Source: an uncultured Pseudanabaenaceae cyanobacterium
Lineage (GTDB): Bacteria; Cyanobacteriota; Cyanobacteriia; Pseudanabaenales; Pseudanabaenaceae
Assembly (NCBI GenBank): GCA_937927915.1
Contig: CALGKB010000001.1
Coordinates: forward strand, 124,001 to 188,000
DNA: 64,000 bases
Reading direction: 5' to 3'
The notes under the pieces were generated by a model. The model did not search any database and was not told the DNA's origin. It was given only the letters and a program-made list of their open reading frames with translations. Shown here piece by piece: positions 42,811-51,788 of the stretch. A program made the position numbers and the translations under genes. Positions within the stretch are counted from its first letter, which is position 1, and the number at the start of each line of letters is the position of its first letter.

Positions 42811-43555
42811 TTCCTAGCCAGTGACTTAAATCCCGATCGAGGAGTCGTTGTAAATTTGCTATCTCCTGCCGAAACCGTTGCTGCAATATACGCCGCAGTA
42901 GAGGGGCAAGGGGCTGGTAATTGCCAACTAAAACTTGAGCGGGGGCAGGTAGTTGGGGGGGGGCATTGACTCCTAGAAATTGATAAATTTGTCGCAGTGT
43001 TCCCTCATGATCATTAGCTAAATCTTCCTGCAGTAGAACTAACACTTGCTCCCTGGGAAAATAGCGATATAAATTCTCTAACTGGGCAGTATAAAAACCC
43101 CGATCGCAATAGGAATGCACCCGTTTTGCTGTTCTTTCTGCGTCTAAATTTTGGGGCAACCGCAGGCGCAGGGGTTCTAGGGCAATTGCCAGGGGAAAGG
43201 GTAAAAACTCCCATTTTCGTTGTAACTCCATCTGGTAGTGGGAATAGGCACGATCGATGGGATTCCTGAGCAATACAATTAGCTTCATGTGGGGGTTATA
43301 TTGGGCGATGCGGGGGGCAACATGGGGTAAATACATATAGATTGGCGTGGCTTCCCCGATGCTAGTTTGTCCAGCATAGTTGGGGAAAAAACTGTGGTAA
43401 TAGTCTGCCCCCAATTGGTAATGCCGATCGTAGTCAAAAAAGTGCACCTCCTTGACGGGAGCCAGACAAATATCAGGGTGCTGACTTAAAAATTGCGCTA
43501 GGGCAGTTGTGCCTCCCTTTTGCGTGCCGACAATCAAGAAATTGACCTTAATCAT
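42803..43555 (-). CDS. Sulfotransferase-domain protein
   Basis: 250 residues from ATG 43555 (MIKVNFLIVGTQKGGTT); a start four residues earlier is possible. The PAPS loop is GTQKGGTTALAQFL, and VLLRNPIDRAYSHYQMELQ is the 3'-phosphate segment (RxPxxRxxS). The stop lies within the complement of the tRNA-Gly 3' end. It is a second sulfotransferase beside that at 14.5 kb, but they differ in motif and length. Overlaps the LivF-type gene by 8 bases. Acceptor unknown. Confidence 0.82.
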   Translation of the reverse strand: MIKVNFLIVGTQKGGTTALAQFLSQHPDICLAPVKEVHFFDYDRHYQLGADYYHSFFPNYAGQTSIGEATPIYMYLPHVAPRIAQYNPHMKLIVLLRNPIDRAYSHYQMELQRKWEFLPFPLAIALEPLRLRLPQNLDAERTAKRVHSYCDRGFYTAQLENLYRYFPREQVLVLLQEDLANDHEGTLRQIYQFLGVNAPPQLPAPAQVLVGNYQPLAPLLRRILQQRFRQEIANLQRLLDRDLSHWLGSG

Positions 43556-44273
43556 CCTTGAAACCAAGGTAGAGTTCCACCACTTTAGGATTATCTAACA
43601 AGGCTTTGCCCGTGTCTGTATAGGCAACTTTGCCACTGTCCATGACGTAACCCCGATCGGCAATTGCTAGGGCTTGGCGGGCATTTTGTTCCACCAATAA
43701 AATTGCCGTTCCCTGCTCTTTGATCCGCACAATTAGCTGGAAAATTTCTTTCACCAAAAGGGGAGATAAAGCAGCAGAAGGCTCATCCAAGATTAGCAGT
43801 TTTGGTGATACCATCAGTGCCCGTCCCATTGCCAACATTTGCCGTTCCCCCCCAGAGAGAGTCCCTGCTTTCTGTCTTCGTTTACGCGCCAAAGGGGGGA
43901 ATATACTATAAATTTCTTCCTTCTTTGCTTGTGTATCTTGCCTACTTGTGAATGCCCCCATCTCTAAATTTTCGTTAATGGTCAAAGAGGGGAAGACATT
44001 AGCTACCTGGGGAACATAGCCCATACCCAAGGGCACTAATTGTTCAGGCGGTAAACCAACGATCGATCGTCCAGCAAAGAGAATCTCACCGCGACTGATG
44101 CGCATCAAGCCAAAGATTGCCCTAGCTAGAGTAGATTTCCCTGCCCCGTTAGAACCAATAATTGCCACTAATTCCCCCGCCTGGACAGAAATTGAAACCC
44201 CCTGCAATATATCTACCTCCGGCACATAGCCGCCATACACATCATTGACAGTGAGGAGAACTGACGTATCCAT
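43548..44273 (-). CDS. livF: LivF/NatE-type amino acid ABC transporter ATPase
   Basis: 241 residues. Walker A GSNGAGKST, Q-loop YVPQ, signature LSGGERQMLAMGRAL, Walker B LLILDEPSAAL and His switch in LLVEQNA. The length and the sequence VFPSLTINENLEMGAF place it with LivF, the second ATPase of branched-chain or neutral amino acid importers (NatE in cyanobacteria). The other subunits are not in this window, so the genes are dispersed, as in other cyanobacteria. Confidence 0.86.
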   Translation of the reverse strand: MDTSVLLTVNDVYGGYVPEVDILQGVSISVQAGELVAIIGSNGAGKSTLARAIFGLMRISRGEILFAGRSIVGLPPEQLVPLGMGYVPQVANVFPSLTINENLEMGAFTSRQDTQAKKEEIYSIFPPLARKRRQKAGTLSGGERQMLAMGRALMVSPKLLILDEPSAALSPLLVKEIFQLIVRIKEQGTAILLVEQNARQALAIADRGYVMDSGKVAYTDTGKALLDNPKVVELYLGFKDD

Positions 44274-44276
44274 GTT

Positions 44277-44915
44277 TTATTCCTCCTCCTCACTAAAAGT
44301 TCTGACTAAGATCATTCCCGCTGCAAAACCCGCCACATGGGCAATAAAAGCCACGTTAGAATGTAACGCCGTAAAAGCATAAATCGTCTGTCCCACTATC
44401 CAAAATCCTAACAGAACTACAGCGGGCAAAGGCACAATAAAGATAGGGGGAATGAGAGTAAACACAATGGCACGGGGATATTTCCTGATATAAGCCCCCA
44501 TCACCCCCGATACGGAACCACTAGCGCCCACCAAAGGCGCATTCACATTAGCAGAAAAAATAGACTGCACAACGGCGGCAATCACACCACAGGCTAAATA
44601 GAAAAACATAAAGCGAAATTTGCCCAAATAGTCCTCCACATTGTTACCAAAAATCCATAGATACCACATATTGCTGAGGATATGTTCCCACCCCCCATGC
44701 AAAAATTGATAGCTAATTAGAGTGAAATATTCTTGATTAGGGTTGCTAAATAATTGCTTTGGTATCACTGCCCAAGTTTCGAAAAACACATTCATTAAAA
44801 CGTGATTACCGAGGATCAAAACTTGATACAAAAATACTGCTACATTACACAAAACCAAGGTATAAACCATGACAGGGGTACTACGGGTGGGGTTGGCATC
44901 GTAGAGGGGAAGCAT
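44277..44915 (-). CDS. Rhomboid intramembrane serine protease
   Basis: 212 residues with six to seven membrane segments. The catalytic serine lies in GASGS at residues 130-134 (Ser132) and the histidine in AHVAGFAAG (His193). FLHGGWEHILSNMWYLWIFG is the conserved H-x-x-x-N loop. Cuts membrane-spanning substrates, none known here. It lies 4 bases from the LivF-type gene and may share its transcript. Confidence 0.9.
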   Translation of the reverse strand: MLPLYDANPTRSTPVMVYTLVLCNVAVFLYQVLILGNHVLMNVFFETWAVIPKQLFSNPNQEYFTLISYQFLHGGWEHILSNMWYLWIFGNNVEDYLGKFRFMFFYLACGVIAAVVQSIFSANVNAPLVGASGSVSGVMGAYIRKYPRAIVFTLIPPIFIVPLPAVVLLGFWIVGQTIYAFTALHSNVAFIAHVAGFAAGMILVRTFSEEEE

Positions 44916-44970
44916 AGGGAAACTGATAACTCCGATCGGGTTATTTTAATATTATTTCCTGATTGGGCGC

Positions 44971-44976
44971 TATAAT
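44971..44976 (+). promoter_or_regulatory. Candidate -10 box of the GTPase gene
   Basis: Perfect TATAAT ends 7 bases before the ATG at 44984, so a transcript from it would start at or next to the start codon. No convincing -35 element. Either the gene gives a leaderless mRNA or translation starts further in. Confidence 0.4.
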
Positions 44977-44983
44977 GTAGGGA

Positions 44984-46033
44984 ATGAACGACTTACCGCA
45001 ATTTTTCTCTCCTGGGCAGGAATTGGCTAACAACGGTGTGCCACCCCTCAATCTCTTGGTGATGGGCAAGGTGAGCACAGGGAAGAGTTCCTTACTCAAT
45101 GCTCTCTTGGGCAAGGCGCGCAAAAATTCCCCCTTCAAGGTGCGGGCAGAGTCGGGGGTAACCCAAGCCCTGGAGCGCTGGCAACTCAATCCCTATCTCT
45201 GTCTCATTGATACTCCCGGTTTAGATTATCTCCACAGCAGCGATTGGCAGCTACCCCCCATCGATGTCGGTATTTTTGTGGTGGCGGGTTCGGCAGATGC
45301 GCGGCAAAAGGAACACCTCGATCGTTTACGGCAGCTATGTCCGAGGGTAGTTGTGGTACTCAACAAGATTGACCAGTACGATAAGTGGCAGCCCTTTGTC
45401 CTCGATCGGGTGATAGAGCAATGGCGGCAGGCGCTGGGCATCGATCGGATTTTCCCTACCTGTACCTTTGGTTTTGACCCCGAACTGGATTTGGCAGTGC
45501 AACTAGACCTACGGGGAATAGAAGACCTCAAGGCAGAGCTGGCAATCCTCCTGGGCAAACGCTGGCAGGAACGGCAACAACGCAAGCAAGTCTCCCTCTC
45601 CACCCTAGTTAGTATCGTGACACCGACAATCCGATCGATCGCGGAATCGGGCACTACCAGTCGCCGTAGCCCCTTCATCCCTGGACTCTTGGCAATTGCC
45701 CTGGGAGAACTCCATCACCTTTACTATGGACGCTCCCTGTCGGGGCAGGAAACCTATGTGCTTTTGCAACTGTTGCCCACGATGGGCTGGTACTGGCAGG
45801 CATCTGACCAGCATTTTCTCCTCAGTCCCGATCAGTTACAGGCAGTAGTTGTGGATAGTTTGGCACTCCTTGTGGGGGCAATCCAGGCTTGGTCGCAACA
45901 GCAAATTCTGGATCATAAAACCTGGATGGCTGCCCGCTCCTCCCTTGCCCAATATTTGCAACCTGAGTTACCCAGTTACTGGACAAAAACGATCGAGGAT
46001 ATTTTAACTAACCTGTCTGTTGTAGCTGTTTGA
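44984..46033 (+). CDS. Era-like small GTPase of unknown role
   Basis: 349 residues. G1 MGKVSTGKSSLLNALLG, G3 LIDTPGLD and G4 LNKIDQYD are intact; the G domain covers about residues 25-190. The C-terminal half is helical with a hydrophobic segment near 225-245 (PFIPGLLAIALGELHHLYYG) and may touch membrane. It resembles the cyanobacterial GTPases with C-terminal DUF697-like regions, but I cannot assign a named family. Starts at ATG 44984 beside a TATAAT. Confidence 0.78.
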   Translation: MNDLPQFFSPGQELANNGVPPLNLLVMGKVSTGKSSLLNALLGKARKNSPFKVRAESGVTQALERWQLNPYLCLIDTPGLDYLHSSDWQLPPIDVGIFVVAGSADARQKEHLDRLRQLCPRVVVVLNKIDQYDKWQPFVLDRVIEQWRQALGIDRIFPTCTFGFDPELDLAVQLDLRGIEDLKAELAILLGKRWQERQQRKQVSLSTLVSIVTPTIRSIAESGTTSRRSPFIPGLLAIALGELHHLYYGRSLSGQETYVLLQLLPTMGWYWQASDQHFLLSPDQLQAVVVDSLALLVGAIQAWSQQQILDHKTWMAARSSLAQYLQPELPSYWTKTIEDILTNLSVVAV

Positions 46034-46234
46034 TAACTATTATCGATGGCTTGAGTGGGCGTTACCGAACTCGGAACGGTATTTTGAGAGCTAATAAACT
46101 AGCTAACTATTGTTTTTAGCTTGGTAAAAGAACTTGGGACTGGTTACTAAAAATTTTGTTCTAACAAACAACAGGAAATAGGGGAAAGAGTCTGTAGCTC
46201 GACAAGCTCGCCAAGCGGTACTCAACCCCCTTTT

Positions 46235-46331
46235 TTTGGCAAAAAGTACGTGCTAGACACATCGAGAGTCAAAACCATTCCCGACTCCCCGTTCCATACC
46301 GTCGCAAACAGTTTCCAACAAGACGGAAAGC
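46235..46331 (-). repeat. Two decayed CRISPR-like repeats with a spacer-sized gap
   Basis: 46235-46269 aligns over its length with the intact repeat of 46612-46792; in the 22 bases after AAGT 15 match. 46311-46331 is an exact copy of the first 12 and last 9 bases of that repeat, with the 14 central bases (the hairpin) deleted. The gap between them is 41 bases, the size of a spacer. They read as the worn trailer end of the same array. A third, weaker match may lie at 46158-46188. Confidence 0.6.
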
Positions 46332-46365
46332 CCGGACACAAAATCAAAGTAAGTGAGGGACATAG

Positions 46366-46593
46366 TTAGTACACAGTAAATTCTGGTGGGTCTTTTGTGT
46401 AATCCATTTTGAAGGGGACAACTTCCCCTTGGGTTCTGATTTTGCCAGAAATGATTCTGCCTCTAATTTCGTAGCTAACAAGTTTGGGGCTGGGGACCAT
46501 TTCAGACAGAATATCAATCATTGCTCTCTGCAGTTCTACTTTCTGAACATCCCGGTGCAATTGTCTCAGCCTCTTTCTAAACCGACCCGTCAT
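46366..46593 (-). CDS. Small basic protein encoded inside a CRISPR-like array
   Basis: 75 residues, not recognised. The N terminus is strongly basic (MTGRFRKRLRQLHRDVQKV), followed by a helical then beta-like part and a final DPPEFTVY. AAAGGA lies 8 bases before ATG 46593, so translation is likely. The gene lies between the intact repeats and the decayed repeats of the same array, on the strand I infer to be transcribed. Its small size and basic start would suit a nucleic-acid binder, but this is only inference. Confidence 0.55.
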   Translation of the reverse strand: MTGRFRKRLRQLHRDVQKVELQRAMIDILSEMVPSPKLVSYEIRGRIISGKIRTQGEVVPFKMDYTKDPPEFTVY

Positions 46594-46611
46594 AGTTTTA
46601 TCCTTTCTTAG

Positions 46612-46792
46612 GTTTCCAACAAGTCCGTGTTAGGCACACGGAAAGCTATCCAGACCAGGAGGTTTTGGTTTCCTCTTTTCTGGTTTCCAACAAGTCCGTG
46701 TTAGGCACACGGAAAGCCATTAGAGGTATACACCCCGTCGATCGGGAGGCAATTTCTGTTTCCAACAAGTCCGTGTTAGGCACACGGAAAGC
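46612..46792 (-). CRISPR. CRISPR-like array: 3 perfect 35-bp repeats, 2 spacers, no adjacent cas
   Basis: Identical repeats at 46612-46646, 46683-46717 and 46758-46792, starting GTTTCCAACAAG and ending ACACGGAAAGC on the + strand. A 7-bp hairpin TCCGTGT/ACACGGA with loop TAGGC lies inside. Spacers are 36 and 40 bp and unrelated. On the minus strand the repeat ends TTGTTGGAAAC, like many crRNA handles; decay of copies at the low-coordinate end also puts the leader at the high-coordinate side, so minus transcription is likely. It is unrelated to the 5.9-kb array. Confidence 0.75.
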
Positions 46793-46958
46793 CTCCTCCT
46801 TTTAGGAGTTGGTTCTAGTATAGCTTCTAGGGACTGATCCCGAACACCTCTGGACAAAAAAGTTTTTGGAGGCATTTTTACCCTTCTCCAAGGGCTGAAA
46901 CCCTTACAGGGAGCACAACCGAGCACCTCCCACGTAAAAATAGGATTTTGGGCTTTGC

Positions 46959-47879
46959 CTAGGGGCGATCGGTGGAATTTTGTACTGCTTTGCCATTGCG
47001 TTGCCATTGGGCTGGTTTGATGCGGCGGAGAGCTGAGCCTGCAAATCTTTTTTCCCACTCTGCCTCGGTCATGGCTGCTAGTTCTGCGGCGGAGGGATTG
47101 AGGTTATGGGGGTAGGGCTGAAATTCTGCTACTGTGGTTGGCTGGGCAAATTTGCGGTTCCAGGGGCATACGTCCTGGCAAATGTCGCAACCTGCTACCC
47201 AATTCTGCAAGTTCGCCACGATGTCTGGGGGGAGGGTGGGGGCGCGATTCTCGATCGTGTGGTAGGCGATACATTTACGGGCATCGACGACAAAGGGGGC
47301 AACGATGGCTTGGGTGGGGCAAGCGACAATGCAACGGATGCAGGTGCCGCAGTGTTCGGTGTGGGGACGATCGGGTTCCAGGGGGAGGGTGGTGAGGACT
47401 TCGCCCAAAAAGAGCCAGGAGCCGTAATCTTTGGTGATGAGATTGCTATGTTTGCCAATCCAGCCGATGCCTGCCCGCTCTGCCCAAGCTTTTTCCAGGA
47501 GGGGTCCGGTGTCCACGTAGTAACGGGTTTGACAGGGGGCTTGCTGCTCTAGCCAGGTTGCCAGTTGTTTGAGCTTTTTGCCTAGTACTTTGTGGTAGTC
47601 TTTGCCCCAAGCGTAGCGGGAAATTTTTGCCCCCTCTTGGCTGTGTTTGTGGGGGGTGTAGTAGTTGAGGGCGACGCTGATCACAGATTTGACCCCTGGG
47701 AGGACTTGCTGGATGTCTTGGCGTTTGGGATTGCGCATCCACTCCATGTCAGCGTGGTAACCCCGATCGAGCCAGGCTTGTAATCTTGCCACTTCTTCTC
47801 CCTGGAGGGCGGGGGCAATTCCCACCTTGGTAAACCCGAGGCGGAGGGCATAGTCCTTAACTGCTTGGGCTGTCACCAT
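46959..47879 (-). CDS. queG: Epoxyqueuosine reductase
   Basis: 306 residues. Last step of queuosine synthesis in tRNA, cobalamin- and iron-sulfur-dependent. Two ferredoxin-type clusters: [16 protein letters not shown] and [11 protein letters not shown]. The N-terminal part ([27 protein letters not shown]) is typical. Its start lies 23 bases inside the aroA 3' end, so translation is probably coupled. Confidence 0.94.
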   Translation of the reverse strand: MVTAQAVKDYALRLGFTKVGIAPALQGEEVARLQAWLDRGYHADMEWMRNPKRQDIQQVLPGVKSVISVALNYYTPHKHSQEGAKISRYAWGKDYHKVLGKKLKQLATWLEQQAPCQTRYYVDTGPLLEKAWAERAGIGWIGKHSNLITKDYGSWLFLGEVLTTLPLEPDRPHTEHCGTCIRCIVACPTQAIVAPFVVDARKCIAYHTIENRAPTLPPDIVANLQNWVAGCDICQDVCPWNRKFAQPTTVAEFQPYPHNLNPSAAELAAMTEAEWEKRFAGSALRRIKPAQWQRNGKAVQNSTDRP

Positions 47880-49197
47880 AGAGGAACTGCAGGGTGGGAA
47901 TAAAGGAGGGATAGGAAATGGTCACGCAGTCTGCCCGCTCTATTGCCGTGGGGTGTTTCTGAGCCACTAAGCCCGCAATAGCAAAACTCATGGCGATACG
48001 ATGGTCGTTGTAACTGTCGATCGTTGTGCCCACAAGGGGTCTGCCCCCAAAGATTTCCATGCCGTCGGGATGTTCAATTACTTCTGCCCCCATCGCCCGT
48101 AAGCCCTGGACGGTAGCGGCAATGCGATCGCTCTCTTTTACCCGCAGTTCTTCGGCATCTCTAATGACGGTCCGCCCCTCAGCACAGGCAGCCGCCACTG
48201 CCAAGACAGGTAATTCGTCAATCAAGCGGGGAATGAGACTGCCGCCAATTTCACACCCCTTCAAAGGTGCTGTCTTCACCCGCAGGTCAGCGATCGGTTC
48301 CCCTGTAATTTCCCGCTCGTTTTCGAGGGTGAGGTTGGCTCCCATTGCCCGCAGGACTTCCAAAACCCCTGTGCGGGTGGGATTGACCCCTACGTTTTTA
48401 ATCAGGATTTCTGAGTTGGGCACGATGGAGCCTGCTACTAACCAAAAGGCGGCGGAGCTGATGTCCCCTGGCACAATCACTTCCTGCCCCTGCAGACGAT
48501 TTCCCCCCTTGAGGATGACGGTGTGACTGTCCCGATCGACGCGGACATCTGCCCCAAATGCCTTGAGCATCCGTTCGCTGTGGTCCCGGGATTGTTCGGG
48601 TTCGGTAACGATCGTTTCGCCGCTGGTGAGAAGACCCGCCAACAAAATAGCAGATTTCACCTGGGCAGAGGCAATGGGGGAGATGTAGTGGATGGGGTGG
48701 AGTTTTTGCCCCATGACCGCCAGGGGTGCTTTTGCCCCGTTTTCCCGCCCCCAAATAGTAGCTCCCATGCGCCGCAGGGGATCGACAACCCGCAGCATAG
48801 GACGTGCCCGCAGAGAGTCATCCCCTGTGATGGCAAAGAAACGCCCCGTGTGGCTAGCGAGAATGCCGAGCATCAAGCGCAGAGTGGTGCCAGAGTTGCC
48901 CGCATCGAGGATGTTATTGGGTTCCTGGAGATTGCCGAGACCGATGCCTTTGATGCGTACGAAATCACTGTTGAGGGGGGAAATTTCCGCTCCCATAGCA
49001 CTAAAACAGTGGGCGGTACTGCGGGGGTCTTCTCCTAAAAGTAAGCCGCGAATGATGGTTTCTCCTTCCGCGATCGAACCCAGCATGAGGGCACGGTGGG
49101 AAATGGACTTATCCCCTGGCACAGTAATTTCCTTGCCCTGGGTGGCATAGGCACGGGGTGACAATACCAATTTGTGGTTTTCCAGCAGTTCAATCAC
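47857..49197 (-). CDS. aroA: 3-phosphoshikimate 1-carboxyvinyltransferase (EPSP synthase)
   Basis: 446 residues, sixth step of the shikimate pathway. Motifs [42 protein letters not shown] and [15 protein letters not shown] are present. [12 protein letters not shown] with Ala two before Gly-Asn and the rest of the active site resemble the glyphosate-tolerant class II in part; I do not claim a class. Overlaps queG by 23 bases. Confidence 0.95.
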   Translation of the reverse strand: MIELLENHKLVLSPRAYATQGKEITVPGDKSISHRALMLGSIAEGETIIRGLLLGEDPRSTAHCFSAMGAEISPLNSDFVRIKGIGLGNLQEPNNILDAGNSGTTLRLMLGILASHTGRFFAITGDDSLRARPMLRVVDPLRRMGATIWGRENGAKAPLAVMGQKLHPIHYISPIASAQVKSAILLAGLLTSGETIVTEPEQSRDHSERMLKAFGADVRVDRDSHTVILKGGNRLQGQEVIVPGDISSAAFWLVAGSIVPNSEILIKNVGVNPTRTGVLEVLRAMGANLTLENEREITGEPIADLRVKTAPLKGCEIGGSLIPRLIDELPVLAVAAACAEGRTVIRDAEELRVKESDRIAATVQGLRAMGAEVIEHPDGMEIFGGRPLVGTTIDSYNDHRIAMSFAIAGLVAQKHPTAIERADCVTISYPSFIPTLQFLYGDSPSS

Positions 49198-49236
49198 GAC
49201 GACGCGGGCGTTGACATTTCTTTCTAGCCTACCTGA

Positions 49237-51636
49237 TTATGAGAACAGGATCGCAACTACTCTTTCCCCCGCCGCCAGTGCTACCAATGGCTCTATACTA
49301 TGCTCCCCTGGTAGGGGCACGGTCACGATGCGCTCCCCTGGATTGATTAGCAGACTAACTTCCTGGCTTGTGGCACTGCAGGCTGCCAAAACTGCTAGAT
49401 AATCATCACTGCTCCTAAAGCTAATGCCCTGTACGCCCAGACTGCCCCTGCTTGCCAAACGGATTTGTTCCCGTCCTAGGAGTTTGCCGTAGCCCTGGGC
49501 TGTCACCAAAAGGACTCGATCGGTTTCTCCTAGTGCTACACATCCCATCAGGGTTTCATCGGGTTTGAGTTTGAAACAGGCATTGCCCAGGGACGATCGG
49601 GTTTGCAGGGGAACAAATTCATCGTTGACGGGCAGACGGGTCATGCGTCCTTTGGGGGTGGCAATCACCAGGTCAGTGCCAGGGGGCAGATACCCCGCCC
49701 ATAACAACCGATCGTTTTCTTTTAGTTTGATCGCCAGCAGTCCCCGACTGGTTATATCGGCAAATTCCTGTGCCTCCAGGCGTTTTGCCCGCCCCTGGGC
49801 AGTCACCAGACCAATAGGGGCAGCGATTTTATCCAGCACAAGGATACTGACCACTTTTTCTACCTTGCCAGGCAGGAGGGGCACACCTTTACTGCGGGTA
49901 CGGGGCATAGGGGGAATGTCTTGCACAGGGAGAGGGAAAGCCACCCCCGTAGAGTCAAACAGCAGCAGTTCCCGATCGTTGGTGGTGACAATCCTGGTGA
50001 GGACGGGGTCCTCCGTTGGTAGGGGGGTAATGCCATCCCATTTACGTACATAGCCGCGATAGGAAAATTCCAACACTACTTCCCGATCGGGTGGGGGGGC
50101 TGGGGGGACAACTACCACAGTTGCTAGGTCAGACTTGGAGACAAGGCGGGTGCGCCGACTATCGCTAAATTCTGCCTTCAGTGCCTGCAGTTCCGCCTTC
50201 AGGGCTGCCAACAGTGCCGATCGGTCTTGTAAAAGATGTTGGAGGCGTTGCATTTCTGCCACTAACTGGGAGCGTTCCTCCTCGAGTTTCCGCTGTTCTA
50301 GGCTGGTCAAACGGCGTAGGGGCATGGATAAAATGGCATCCGCTTGGCTGCTAGTCAGGTGAAATTGGCTTTCCAGGGCAGTGCGGGCAACCTCAACTTC
50401 CTCCGCGTTTCTAATTACCCTAATTACAGCCTCGATCGACTGCAGGGCAATGAGGAGACCCTCCGTCCTATGCAATTTAGCTTGGCATTGCTCTAGTTCA
50501 TAGCGATAGCGGCGGGTCAGGGTTTGCTCCCGAAATTGCAAAAATTCCTGCAACAATTGCCGCAGAGATAACTGACAGGGACGACAATTGACTAAGACTA
50601 ATAAAATGGCACCAAAGTTGATTTGCAGGCTTGTCAAACGGTAGAGCTGTTCCATAATTTCCTCGGCATTGCTATCCTTGCGCAGCTCCAAGACAACTCT
50701 GATGCCAGAGCGATCGCTTTCATCGCGAATATCCACAATCCCTTCGATTTTGCCCTGGTTGACCAGCTCCGCCACCTTTTCAATCCAGGCAGATTTATTC
50801 ACCTGGAAAGGCAACTCCGTAACTACAATGGCAGTCCGTTTGCGTGTCCGACTGAGGCTAATTTCTTCTACGGTGGCTACCCCCCGCAGGGTAAAACTGC
50901 CCCGCCCCGATCGGTATAACTCCTGCAGATTTTGGTCTGCCACAATGATTCCCCCTGTGGGAAAGTCAGGAGCAGGAATCAAATTAAACAGTGCCTGGTC
51001 TTCTAGGTCTGGGTCATCAATGAGGGCAATCAAGCCATCCACCACCTCCCCCAAATTGTGGGGCGGGATATTCGTCGCCATGCCCACCGCAATCCCCGTT
51101 GCCCCGTTGAGCAGCACGATCGGTAACTGGGCAGGTAAAACCGTCGGCTCCCGCTGCGAACCGTCAAAGTTGTCCGTGAAATCGACGATATGTTCGTTAA
51201 TGTCTTGGAGTAACGCCCGATAGCCGAAGGGAGATAGCCGGCATTCTGTATAGCGCATGGCAGCAGGGGGGTCATTATCAATAGAACCAAAATTGCCATG
51301 CCCTGCCAACAGGGGGTAACGACTGGAAAAATCCTGCACCAAACGCACCAGAGCCTCATAGACCGACTGATCGCCGTGGGGGTGATACTTACCCAACACA
51401 TCCCCCACCACCCGCGCACACTTGCGGAAAGGACGATCGGGAAACAGCCCTAACTCCCGCATAGCGTAGAGAATACGGCGGTGTACGGGTTTTAGACCAT
51501 CCCGCACATCTGGCAGTGCCCGCCCCACAATAACACTCATGGCATATTCCAGGTAGGACTGTTGCATCTCCAAGTGCAAAGCCCTAGGGATAATTCCCCC
51601 CTCTGCCTGATTGAGTAGGTTTAGCTGTTCTGTCAT
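49237..51636 (-). CDS. DNA gyrase/topoisomerase IV subunit A
   Basis: 799 residues. The catalytic Tyr129 lies in AAMRYTE; the quinolone-determining region around 84-93 ([12 protein letters not shown]) is conserved. The C-terminal beta-pinwheel starts near residue 520. No clear QRRGGKG GyrA box is seen; the place has TRSKGVP or SRGLLA. This favours a ParC-like or second GyrA-like paralogue over classical GyrA, so I leave the symbol blank. Confidence 0.88.
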   Translation of the reverse strand: MTEQLNLLNQAEGGIIPRALHLEMQQSYLEYAMSVIVGRALPDVRDGLKPVHRRILYAMRELGLFPDRPFRKCARVVGDVLGKYHPHGDQSVYEALVRLVQDFSSRYPLLAGHGNFGSIDNDPPAAMRYTECRLSPFGYRALLQDINEHIVDFTDNFDGSQREPTVLPAQLPIVLLNGATGIAVGMATNIPPHNLGEVVDGLIALIDDPDLEDQALFNLIPAPDFPTGGIIVADQNLQELYRSGRGSFTLRGVATVEEISLSRTRKRTAIVVTELPFQVNKSAWIEKVAELVNQGKIEGIVDIRDESDRSGIRVVLELRKDSNAEEIMEQLYRLTSLQINFGAILLVLVNCRPCQLSLRQLLQEFLQFREQTLTRRYRYELEQCQAKLHRTEGLLIALQSIEAVIRVIRNAEEVEVARTALESQFHLTSSQADAILSMPLRRLTSLEQRKLEEERSQLVAEMQRLQHLLQDRSALLAALKAELQALKAEFSDSRRTRLVSKSDLATVVVVPPAPPPDREVVLEFSYRGYVRKWDGITPLPTEDPVLTRIVTTNDRELLLFDSTGVAFPLPVQDIPPMPRTRSKGVPLLPGKVEKVVSILVLDKIAAPIGLVTAQGRAKRLEAQEFADITSRGLLAIKLKENDRLLWAGYLPPGTDLVIATPKGRMTRLPVNDEFVPLQTRSSLGNACFKLKPDETLMGCVALGETDRVLLVTAQGYGKLLGREQIRLASRGSLGVQGISFRSSDDYLAVLAACSATSQEVSLLINPGERIVTVPLPGEHSIEPLVALAAGERVVAILFS

Positions 51637-51788
51637 TCACTCCCTCGCTTGCTTGGGGGCTGTACCCCACCATTCCCATCAAAACATAGATTACCCACTG
51701 GGCAGAAGTGGGCAGCACGTAATTTTGGGCACAAATTTTACGGTTTGGGCTTCCTAGATGGGGGTAAGCTAAAGAAGTTGTTAAAACA

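Noticed and set aside
42649-42969. Plus-strand frame containing CGCSSVVERQLPKLNVVGSSP
   Set aside because: This is the well-known false peptide from a tRNA-Gly gene and lies over the opposite-strand sulfotransferase gene.
46158-46188. A further decayed copy of the 35-bp repeat
   Set aside because: Only the ends (GTTCTAACAA and GGGGAAAG) match and a gap is needed; too weak to annotate alone.
46612-46792. Orphan array as a type V-K CRISPR-associated transposon
   Set aside because: The repeat ends in GAAAG on the + strand, which recalls V-K, but no cas12k, tnsB, tnsC, tniQ or tRNA-adjacent target is present in the window.
47106-47552. 148-codon frame rich in Gly and Ala inside queG
   Set aside because: Antisense shadow of queG, whose cluster-binding motifs are intact.
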